A stretch of DNA of 64,000 bases from Liolophura sinensis (lineage: Eukaryota > Mollusca > Polyplacophora > Chitonida > Chitonidae): the NCBI RefSeq assembly GCF_032854445.1, contig NC_088304.1:4772001-4836000 (forward strand), written 5' to 3'. The translations under genes and the position numbers were made by a program. This document shows positions 54,896 through 64,000 of the stretch, in pieces. The notes beneath the pieces are model-generated. The model was not told the DNA's origin. It saw nothing but the letters and a program-made list of their open reading frames with translations, and searched no databases. Numbering within the stretch: the stretch's first letter is position 1; each line of letters begins with the position of its first letter.

Positions 54896-57649
54896 TAATT
54901 CAATTAATACACGAATTAAAGGATGCTCTCACTAGCACCGGCATGCCATTGGTTATGGTGCTGAATTGGACTTTATGAATATTAATTCCAAGTATATGAG
55001 TAGACTATTTCAAAGCCTGGATTAAGAAAAGTGTCCAAAATATGCATTTGTCGATTAACCTACATACATTCCATGAAGGAATTTCTCAAGAAGACAAAAA
55101 CGGGTGGTAAAATTAGACCCACAAGTTGTACCCACCTATTATTTGTTTCTAGGGTAAGTTAGTATAAGCAATTATTTTTTACTTATGCAGCTATGCAGCG
55201 ACACAAACTATTTTACACACCTGTTTGACAAATCATTGCCTTTTATCTTTAATAACAACACCATGTTCCACATTGTCCATATCTTCATATTTTAAATTTC
55301 ACATTGGTGCTTTATAATTTTAAAACCTTAATTTATAATATCTCTGGTTTATTTTGTAAACCCTCTTATACTCACTAACATTATGCTGGTACATATAAAA
55401 TTTGGCACAGATGCGACTTTATATCTCTATACCAAAAAACGTTGACACCTCTATGCCCGTGTGGAAAGAACATACCCATTATTGTCTGAAAAACACACAA
55501 ACAGTTTAAATTTGTGTCTAAATGGCAGTGAATGATCCTTTTTATTCAGACATCACAAGAATTATGTCATTTTCTCGGATGCAGTGTCATATTTCAGTGC
55601 CAAGGGGATAAGCATTTAATGTCATATATAGCGCTATTTCACGGATATTTTAATATTTGTTCATTTATTACCTATTGATAACACAGGTGAACAACACGGA
55701 GAAAATGAAAAAGGTTCCTGTCAAGCTATACATACAGAATTTGACCCGCACAAAAGCTCTACTTTATGCACTATTAATAAGAACGACCATTTTAGTGCAA
55801 CTCCTTTCAGAAAATTCGCCTGCTTTTAAACGTTACGGATTTGACAATTTCAATGACAAGTTAGGTGCTTTCGGAAAGGAGTGTGTGTGTCATTGTGTGT
55901 GTGTAAGGGAGGGTGGCGGGGGTGCTAGGGGTATTTCTGTAACTCATTCATAGCTGTATGTATCTAAATGTGCTTAACCCGGGTCTTGGAATGCCTTTTA
56001 TCGTGCATCCCATGTAGGAATCTGAAGCTGTACGTTACAAGGCATATCTTACTTCTTGGGAAATATTCCAAAAGTCAAAATATATAATTCCCGTATATAG
56101 TAGTGCATAATATACGTCTAAATCTTCACATTCTGACTCGTGATGATAATTTACACTTCGAAACAGATATTCGAATTGCATTCGTCAACACATTGGACAT
56201 TACAGGTCAGCAATCACAATTTAGGCCAAAACTGCGTTGACACCAACCACCAAAGAACTAGGGAAGTATATAAAGTACAAAAATACGGCGGAAACATGCA
56301 AAGAGCAGTCAACGGCTTTCAGTTATGTTGGCAAGATGCAAGGTAAGTTCTAGCTGACTGAGTGAAATCAGTATTCAAATCGTGTTCCATGCTGGGATAT
56401 AAATTGTCGATAACAAAATATGTATCTCAGCTGCGTTTTTATTGCAACTGTTTATATTTTCGACGTGGCGACCTAATTCCACATGATGAGTACACAGACT
56501 CTCGCCCCGGGTTAAGCGGAATTAAACACATTTATGAAGCAGAGCGTTAAACACAATTATGAATTATTTCAATTAGCTACTATTATGAGGCTTGTGAATG
56601 GCCTTTCAAATTTAGTCTTAAATTCAAAATTTGACTTCAGTTGCACTATCGATTTTAGGAAGAGCAAACTTGGCATGAGGGAAATCCCCTTGTACATGTT
56701 GTTCCGGGGAAACGTCAGTGTGACTGCATGGGCACGCTTCACGTGTATAGAATATTATTAGACTTGTATTAGACTTGACGGGGCACCACTGTAGTAATAT
56801 ATAACGGCTTCTCCTGGCCCTATAGGAAATCATTGGTTCATACTTTCTTTCGACAATAACAACATTTTTCTCAGAGGGCCCATTACAACGTGAAACAAAC
56901 ACGCCATGAAATATTCGCATTGGAAATAACTTAAAAATTATATTTAAATAAAAAGAGAAAAGAATGAATGAATTATTATGGCTTAACGCCACATCGGCAA
57001 TATTTCAGCCATATCGTGGCGAAAAGAGAAAAGAAATAGAAATTGTTGCTGATTTTGGGAGAATGTTTACAGATTCACTCTTATATCTGGAACGGGACTC
57101 ATTCACTGTAAAATGTTACGTCCGAGGGCGTCACGTCGAAAAACGTTAGCAGAGAGGTTAAAATACTCGTGAACGACCTACGAGTAACAACTGACGCCTT
57201 CGTTATCTCCGCCTGACCTCACGCTTGGAAAATCTAGGTCGCACCGTCTGCTCGTTTTTTATAGAACTGAACGATACTTACTCGTAATACATTTCCGAGA
57301 TAATATTTGGGTGTTTTATCAGTTTGGGTTTGAAATGAAAGTGGAAAATCATTTGACCTATGCATCGTAACTATCAATTTTTACCTTTAAAATGTAGAAA
57401 TTAAGACCAGACAACGTAATTTTTACACTGTATGTATTTTATGCATATGGAACTGTGCGACCACGATATAACGTACGTGCCGCAATTTTCAAGCTCACCC
57501 CAAGCTGAAAACATGCAAACAGCGTTCTGTTGTCCGCCATTCGTAATATACATCACAGTTAGACTACATGAAAATAAAGCATTGGTCTAATTTACTTGTT
57601 GGACGCAGTTCGTGTAATTCGAGCAGCTTATCATTTTTCGTCGTAACGA
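54896..57649. other. Spacer between class I gene and relic, copy 3
   Basis: No gene supported. Shared with copy 1 at about 16640-19240. It contains a GT-rich tract at about 55880-55910 and a 57-bp inserted element at 56965. The frame 55657-55953 matches copy 1 in part but has no domain and ends in the low-complexity tract. Confidence 0.6.
56951..57035. mobile_element. 57-bp SINE-like insertion with 14-bp target duplication
   Basis: The string aaaagagaaaagaa occurs at 56951-56964 and again at 57022-57035, with 57 bp between (ggcttaacgccacatcggca and following). Copy 1 has the string once near 18593. The inserted text resembles the central SINE body (aatatttcagccatatcgtg against aatatttcacttatacgacg), so it is a short retroposed SINE relative. 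Confidence 0.8.
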
Positions 57650-58400
57650 CACGGCTTCGCTTAGTCCCAGTCCAAGCGAATCAACACGACATCAATGGGA
57701 GATAAGCAGTCCTCAGTAACCACGAGTGACATATTCAATCTAATGAGAAAAACATTCGTCTCCTCTGACTCTCGTGAAATAATGACAATGGGTCTCTGGG
57801 CTTACATGATGGAGAGCATGGACTGACGAGGACAAATCGTACACATCTGGGGTTAACCGTTCCTCCTAGTAAGCTTGTAAAATTAGATCCCGGGCTTTTG
57901 ATATAACGCGTTCATTGACCCAGGTTTTAGAGTGGCCTTAGCTCAGAACCCACAAATTATAGTGAATGAACGCTTTGACTGGAAGTAATTGAAAAATATG
58001 AGCTCGGGCTGGGAATATCAAGCAAAAGGTCCACTTCGGACACTACCGCATGATCAGACGAGGAGCGTGATTATTATAGATAAACAAAACACCAAGACGC
58101 AGGCTGGAAGCCAGCATTAGAAGCACCATCCACAACATAAGAAAGCTGCTTTCTCGTATGTGTTTTTATCCGTGATGATGCTTTACACCGTTTTGTAGGA
58201 GTCGGCCGGACTGTATTCCATAGACTTAATTGATACGAATTCATATCGAGCGATTAACCGGTTTATACCCATGGTTTCACAAAAATTGTCCAAGGATGTT
58301 CAACTGTGACGGTTCAGATGTCTCGGAGCTAGAGTCATAGAAAGTTCGGGTTATGTACAAAGTGTACGGACGAACCTCTGTCTACAGACATAGTTTCTCA
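57650..58400 (-). pseudogene. Decayed TIR receptor relic, copy 3
   Basis: Counterpart of 19240-19990. TIR remnant at about 57670-57850, hydrophobic segment plus box 1 at about 57910-58130, and end of the ectodomain at about 58200-58400, with stops and shifts between. Not coding. Confidence 0.7.
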
Positions 58401-59844
58401 TGTGTAACGTGCAGACATGTATACCGTATTGATGGAAGACAAGTCGCTTTAAATGAACGTTATTCTGAGCGTTAAAGGGAGTCGCCAGCCGCTTATTGAC
58501 ACCAAATATAAAAGACTATAGCATAAAGAGTCCCACGAACACGCAACGAGAGAATAGAATCAGCAAATTCCTTGTCCAAGGCCAGGGTTGAACCTGCATC
58601 TCGAGTGTCCTAGCAATTGAAAGACAAGAGTCATGCTCTAGTAGATTAAATCATGTGTCAAGGACATGCATGCATCAATACATTTCCTCGCCACGTATGC
58701 CCCAAAACCATAGTCTATGACTACACAGTGGAATGCGTTTGCTCTCCTTATAGTTATACATTGAATAGGTATACACTTCGTTAGATGAGTACCGACTTTC
58801 CTGTTCCAGGAAGAGAGGAATAACAATTCTCAGAATAGCCTAAACTACAGTAAAATTATTCCATTCTTACACTGGGCGAGGCAGCTGTTGCAACCCCTTG
58901 AAATAAATTGCCGTTGCAACCCCTACTGAAGTAATGAAAATTTATTTCAATAAGGCACTTTCACGCATATTCTACTCCTCATTTAAAATACATGTATTTC
59001 ACACCTTTGTAATATTATAGTTTCAAAGGCATTATCTCTCTAATTGATAGAATAACACGTGTTGAAAATATCAGAATATGTTTTAAACTGTTAAATATTT
59101 TGAGCTGTTGACGATTTTTCGGCGACGCATTAGTAGCGTTGGAGAGGTGGGCCTTATTACTGAAAATCCTGTTTTGTGGTAGTTCTGCTCTGTCATGTTC
59201 ACAAAACTTGTTGAATTCAGTGTAACATGTAGGGACCTCATAATTCTGATTCAACAGGCTTCTGACTAGTGCGATCGTGAGTTCAAGCCCAGCTTACGTT
59301 GGCTTTCTTTCCGGTGGAGATGGTCGTGGGTTTCCCCAGGCTCTGTCCGGTTTCCTCCCACAATAATAATGGCCGCCGTCGTATCAGTGAAGTAATAATA
59401 TATATAAGTGAGTACAGCGTAAAACACAAATTAAATAATTCAATAAAAAAATATGATTAAAGGACATTTTATGTTAAGCGGCAACATTTGTAGCTTTAAA
59501 TGTACTAAACCCCTATGAGCCAATCGATCAATCAACCAACTAAACCATCTTTAGTCAAGTGAATACAACTGACAGTAAGTTTCATGTTAAACGGCATACT
59601 TTACTGAGACAACAAATAAAGCGAATTAGAGAAACTGAATTTCTCAGCGCTTTTGGCGCCTTTTCAACCTCATGCTCATTTATACATAAACAGTGAAGTA
59701 CAAAGGATTTGCACCGTTTGTACAGTCTAACTGCTATCAAGTCACCTTTTAACTAGCACAAATAAACAGTCCTCAATAATGATGTTCACAAATTAAAAGA
59801 GATCATTAAAGAGATCCGCCTCATCAACAATCAAGAATAGTTAT
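58401..59844. other. Spacer with end of copy 3 homology
   Basis: Homology to copies 1 and 2 continues to about 58850 and then stops. The palindromic gcgaggta block is missing apart from a trace (gggcgaggcagctg near 58873). A SINE piece follows at 59262-59435. The frames at 58638-58826 and 59015-59254 show no domain. Confidence 0.55.
59262..59435 (+). mobile_element. 5'-truncated SINE, plus strand
   Basis: It starts within the B-box region (gtgagttcaagcccagctta), runs through ggtcgtgggtttccccaggc and the gccgccgtcgtatcagtgaa body, and ends in cgtaaaacacaaattaaat. The A-box half of the tRNA head is missing. It is diverged from the 2770 and 32064 copies and so older. Confidence 0.75.
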
Positions 59845-60430
59845 TTAACCACAGAATACAGTAGATAACACATAATCGAAACCGAGGAGGGCCAAAGCAA
59901 TTTTTACTTGCTTATTTATTTGCAATGGGAGACTCTGGAAAGCATACGATCTACAGTAAGATGAATTAACCGGTGAAAAACCCGACGTGAAATGCGTATC
60001 CGATGAAAACCATGCTACAACACAGGGGCCATCTCTTTGGAGAGGACATGACCACTTTGTCATGGCATCATCACCAATGTAACTGAAAGAAGAAGAAAAA
60101 TTTAACGTCTCTGTAAAGAAATTGTGTTCAGGAGGGTAGTAAATCGTATGATTCTTTTCTTCTAATTCAGCTCTGTGACTCAGCAAGGTTCAGGTCGTAA
60201 TGATCACCACTCATCCAGTCCGTCACCATCTTGCTGGTAAGAAAACAGTGAGCACTATACACGAGTAGCATAGCTGCCAGAAAACACCTCAGAATATAAC
60301 CATGGTCTCTCCTCAGAAAACAACACAGTTTGAACATGTCAAGGACACGCCCAAGGTAAACTAGGGGATAAAGGACCAGCGCGTCCAGGAGGCATGGGCC
60401 ACAAATGAGACGACAAACCTTCCATTTTCC
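59845..60430 (-). pseudogene. Class II receptor N-terminal remnant, copy 3
   Basis: Minus-strand match to the N-terminal end of the class II gene: the FKLCC and DWMSG region (about 60190-60340) followed by an open piece 59845-60186. Where copies 1 and 2 have a TGA, this copy has TTA and reads on through NFSSSFSYIGDDA. A deletion near 60305 removes the LRRDGWIPD part, and a small shift lies near 60183. The rest of the ectodomain and the TIR domain are absent. Confidence 0.75.
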
Positions 60431-61885
60431 AACACGTTGTTGTGGTTATCGTTAGTCACGGTGGACCATTCAAACTAGGCCGGTACTCTTCAGAATGTGT
60501 ACATAACGAGCTAGCTATATACGAGGCAGAAAGCCTATACTAATCCTCCCAGTCTCTGATACTTTGGGTACATAGAAATAGCATATGGCCTATAAAGAAG
60601 GGGGAAAAAAACACGAGTAGTGAAATCTGCTGAAGCCCACGACAGTACACGAAGAGGGGTAAGGTAAACTTACCTTGGCCAGCTATAACTTCAGATGCAT
60701 GTAACTTGAGCTTTCACGCAGTTGTTTTCATACAACAAACCGGTAATAAACCTGGATGAATGCACATGCCACCAGCTATAAAAAGGGAAATTCCCTCGGA
60801 AATTCCTATATATACATCACAATACCACTTATCTACACATACAGTACTGATATGGTGATGGGCGGAGAGCTACAGAGTGGACACTTTTTTTTTACCTATT
60901 TCTGTATAAGGCCACGGTGCTAGGAAGCTTGTAACTTGTTACTATTTAAGCAGTTAGATGAACATTTAAAATAAAACATTACCTGAGGTAAACTGAGAAA
61001 GAGGCCGGACTTCACGGGGGTTACCTTTCACCTGCGCTGTACGTCTTTAATTATATTGCATTTCTGCTTAAACTAGGACTCTGCTGGTGGACTAAGCATC
61101 CCAGAGGCCTGGTTCTTTTGCATTGTTTTAATGTTATTGCATGTTGGATGTGATGACAACACAACATTTTGAGTAATTCTAGGCTAGTGAAGTCTAATTA
61201 TTGCAAGTAGCGTCACTGCATTTTTGTTTACCAAATTCTGTTCAAACTTTTACTATTTTATGTATTTACGTGAACAGTTAAAACAGATCCCTAACTGAGG
61301 TAAACTGACAAGAGGCAGCATTTCACGGGTTACGTGTGACCATTTTCCAGTTATCCCACTGCAATCGCTGCTTTTACTTTCTATATGCTGTACGCCCTTA
61401 ATTATACTTAATCATAACGAATGTTTTGAGAACATTAATTCACTCGTTTGCAGAAGGTGTGTTCGTAATTTTAAGAGTGCCATGAGGACTGAATTATTGC
61501 TGAGTGTGCTAATTAGCAATTATTTTGTCGCCAACTGTAGAGAAGGTGAGAAGAGATGTTCCAGTTCTGTTAAGTAGCCTACTTCGGTGGGTAATAGTGT
61601 GAAATGGTTATTTAGCAAATATACTGCCCTATATAAAACATAAAAGGGATAATAGTGTCGCTGCCTCCTTTATAAATTTACGTCTAATTAAACAATAGTA
61701 TGAAACTATAAATAGCAAATCTATTATATATAAGAGTGGTTTGATCCTGGCTGTGCTACGTAGCATCTGTTTGCACAATACCTCGATATTCTTCTTGTAA
61801 CTCTAATTTACTACTATGTACATCGTAATTGGAATGGTACTTAGCCAGTGTAGTGTAAGAAGAAAACTGCAATCCACTATGCTAT
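60431..61885. other. Single-copy AT-rich DNA, no gene seen
   Basis: Outside the duplicated array. No open frame with a recognisable domain or plausible splice chain was found by eye. Two loosely similar stretches (acctgaggtaaactgagaaa near 60981 and actgaggtaaactgacaaga near 61293) may be an old duplication. Confidence 0.4.
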
Positions 61886-61891
61886 TTAGAT

Positions 61892-62142
61892 GCATTTATT
61901 TGATTTATTTGATTGGTGTTGTACGCCGTACTGAAGAATATTTCACTAATACGAAGGCGGCCAGCATTGTGGTAGAAGGAAACCGAGCAGAGCCACGCAG
62001 GTTCCTGCAGACCTTCCCACGTACGGCCGGAAAAGAAGCCAGCAAGAGCAGGACTTCAACTCATGGCGACCGCATTGGTGAGAGGTCCCTGGGTTATTAC
62101 GCTGCGCTAGCGCGCTAACCAACTGAGTCACGGAGGCCCCCT
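61892..62142 (-). mobile_element. Full-length tRNA-headed SINE
   Basis: Minus-strand SINE with the tRNA-like head at its right end (gctaaccaactgagtcacgg on plus, A-box-derived) and body like the copy at 2770, but with more substitutions and a small deletion (gagcagagccacgcaggttc). The flanks ctatttaga (about 61879) and ctattcaga (about 62142) are a likely imperfect target duplication. The A box has decayed (one change). Confidence 0.8.
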
Positions 62143-62184
62143 ATTCAGACTGAAACTAATGCTGGAAATGCTAAAAGGGGATAG

Positions 62185-62280
62185 TGTCGGTTAATGCGGC
62201 CAGCGTTATGGTGGGAGGAAATCTTGCAGACAGTAGAGTTAGGGAGAAACTCACGACCATAAACAGGTTGCTGTTAGAAC
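62185..62280 (-). mobile_element. SINE body fragment
   Basis: Short diverged piece with gcggccagcgttatggtggg and gggagaaactcacgaccata, matching the SINE interior. Both ends are lost. The overlapping open frame 62184-62375 is SINE-derived and not a gene. Confidence 0.65.
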
Positions 62281-63019
62281 AACTGTTTGAGGGAATACGA
62301 GATAAAGACTGTGCACTGTATAACCCTAAACATCCCCATGTATGTGTGCATAATCATTTTGTGGAGAAACATTGAACAGACACCTGCTCTATCGTATACA
62401 GAGACACGAGTTAAATATGTCGCTGCGAAAATCTTAACCTATACGTAATATATGTTGCACTCTCTATTATTAACTTGAAGAAAAAAATGAGTTTATTCCC
62501 CAACATATGTCACGAATTCTTTTGTCAGTTGACAATCCAAATATTCTCATAGAGCGGGCAATTCAAATGTATGAAGTAATTTACACGCTCAACTGCGTTT
62601 CTACAGCTGTCAGTCCAGAGTACAGTGGGTGCGGTGCTAACACAAAACAGATATCTGCCGAAGGTCGGTGATTTTACTCTGGGCACTGCGGCTTCCTGCA
62701 TGTGTAAAGGGAGACAATTTGGAGTGTCTGCATATATTCTGACGCATTTAATGGAGTGCCCGCGGGGTGAACCACCGACCCAACTTACACTTTCTACAAG
62801 GTGGAAGACAGGTGGTTAGAGGACTCAAACGGCCATACTAGCGCAGTCGATCGTTTGGAGTCAATCAAACCCAGGAACGATTAATAAGTACGAGGAAATC
62901 TTCAAATCCATCGGCCTAAATAGGGTCTTCCTGAGTAGTGCAGTGCGTGAAGAAATTAATGAACACATTACGACTGGATCCTAAAGTATATCCAAGCCAA
63001 TTTATTTAATTTTTACCAC
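62281..63019. other. No gene seen
   Basis: Unremarkable sequence. The frame 62625-62819 has no recognisable motif or splice context. Confidence 0.35.
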
Positions 63020-63172
63020 GATATGTGCTGTCTTCCTCATCGGGTGTATGTGGGAAGTTCTGCCAGCAACCTGCAGATGCTCAGGCTATCCTCTCGCCAT
63101 AATAGGCCTACACTGGCCGCCGTCGCATTAGTGAAACATTCTTGAGGTCGGCGTAAAAGACCAATCAAATAC
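63020..63172 (+). mobile_element. SINE fragment, plus strand
   Basis: A diverged SINE 3' half (gtgggaagttctgccagcaa, then ggccgccgtcgcattagtga) ending in gtaaaagaccaatcaaatac. The tRNA head is missing. It ends next to a TTTA-rich stretch. Confidence 0.7.
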
Positions 63173-63199
63173 ATTTATTTAATTATTTATTTATTTTAT

Positions 63200-63243
63200 T
63201 TATTTATTTGATTGATGTTTTACACCGTACTCAAGAATGTATA
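63200..63243 (-). mobile_element. SINE 3'-end fragment
   Basis: About 40 bp (gattgatgttttacaccgta then ctcaagaatgtat), the 3' terminus of a minus-strand SINE. It faces the plus-strand fragment just upstream, so the two form a tail-to-tail pair separated by TTTA-rich sequence. Confidence 0.65.
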
Positions 63244-63840
63244 AGACCTGGTCGAATCACATAAAGGTTATATGGCCATGAAAGAGACGGTTGCTTAGTA
63301 ATAACCCGCCAAAAAAATGTACTCTCGATCAAAAACGCTAGTATTTCGTTCAAACGAGGCACTGTGTCATTAATTTACATTATGAAAATCGGCTCTAACC
63401 TGAAAAATATTTTTACTGAAACGTTCATGTGAGTATTTATACGTGCTGTCAAAGTTTCGTTTTGCTTAACGTTAGTCTTCATATGTATGGGGCGTATTGT
63501 ATTTGACCTACATTGCATCAGAGAAAAAAATTTCGTTGCTCTGAACACGGGGGGAAGGTGGGATGAACGCCCTACCCGAAAAAAATGTGAATTATATACT
63601 GCATTTCTGAGTCAGTGGGTCAGTGCTTGGGGTTTAACGTCGTACTTTATTGCATTTCTGATTGTCGTTCTGAATCTGGATATCGTGAAAATTCTAAGTA
63701 CCCCTCTTACCTCTAGCCTTTTAAGACTAACTATCACACTGTCGTCGCAGTTCCAGTTTTCTCTCCTAGCTGTTGTGTTTTATGTCATAGTAGTATAGAA
63801 TGTGGGTTTGGGGTCTCCGTGGGGATTCATTTTTTGAGGT
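63244..63840. other. No gene supported
   Basis: The plus-strand frame 63487-63798 (103 codons) has a hydrophobic C-terminal half, but no start context, domain or splice partner. I leave it uncalled. Small direct repeats of ggggattxxttttttgaggt type occur at about 63820-63862. Confidence 0.4.
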
Positions 63841-63871
63841 TTTGGGGATTTGTTTTTTGAGGTGATGTGGT

Positions 63872-63920
63872 GGTGACGTCACACCTGCCAGCCCGAAGGG
63901 CTGGTAGGTGTGACGTCACC
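63872..63920. repeat. 23-bp-arm hairpin carrying two TGACGTCA palindromes
   Basis: The left arm 63872-63894 (ggtgacgtcacacctgccag plus ccc) pairs with the right arm 63898-63920 around a 3-nt loop (gaa), with one mismatch. Each arm contains the self-complementary octamer TGACGTCA (63874-63881 and 63911-63918), the consensus CRE/bZIP site. It could be a regulatory module, the centre of a miniature inverted-repeat element, or a structured transcript. Confidence 0.85.
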
Positions 63921-64000
63921 CCTCAGTTGTGGGTTTTTTCCACACCGCGGGGCGTATGTGTATAGACGAGTGTGATATAGTGTATAGTATAACAGTATAG

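Larger units (their letters stand above)
37215..60440. repeat. Receptor segment, tandem copy 3 (split by Polinton)
   Basis: Third copy. The part before 38172 and the part after 50657 together match copies 1 and 2. It carries the TIR fragment (37745-37945), an intact class I gene, a receptor relic and only the N-terminal end of a class II gene. Homology to copies 1 and 2 breaks at about 58850, resumes around 59900-60400 and then ends. Confidence 0.75.

Noticed and set aside
63487-63798. 103-codon plus frame with hydrophobic end
   Set aside because: No conserved domain, no start or splice evidence. It overlaps AT-rich DNA where such frames arise by chance.

Overview
The window looks like nuclear DNA of a marine invertebrate, most likely a mollusc and probably a bivalve. 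The reasons are spliced genes with GT-AG introns, AT-rich intergenic DNA, several tRNA-headed SINEs of a kind common in molluscan genomes, a large minisatellite, Ig-TIR receptor genes in tandem, and an inserted Maverick/Polinton. The species cannot be fixed from sequence alone.

Layout. (1) 1-5.5 kb: a seven-exon plus-strand gene for a 268-residue Cys/His-finger protein, with a SINE in intron 2. (2) 5.9-10.8 kb: a 53-bp minisatellite of about 93 copies with higher-order structure. (3) 11.3-60.4 kb: three diverged tandem copies of a roughly 12-14 kb segment, starting near 11.28, 24.96 and 37.22 kb. Each ancestral segment held, on the minus strand, a TIR-domain fragment, a class I single-exon Ig-TIR receptor (603 residues), a decayed receptor relic and a class II receptor. 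Class I is open in copies 1 and 3 (13635-15446 and 51932-53743) and stopped by one nonsense codon in copy 2 (27150-28955). Class II is broken in all three copies. (4) 38173-50656: a 12.5-kb Polinton inserted in copy 3, with terminal inverted repeats, a 5-bp target duplication and a paralogous empty site in copy 2. (5) 60.4-64 kb: sparse DNA with SINE pieces and a perfect-looking hairpin carrying two TGACGTCA palindromes.

The Polinton encodes a protein-primed family B DNA polymerase, a retroviral-type integrase, a packaging ATPase, a major capsid protein and several conserved accessory proteins. All the diagnostic genes carry frameshifts or in-frame stops, so this is a recently dead copy. The intact class I genes would make membrane receptors with an Ig-like ectodomain and a cytoplasmic-type TIR domain, presumably in innate immune signalling. 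That role is inferred from the domains only.
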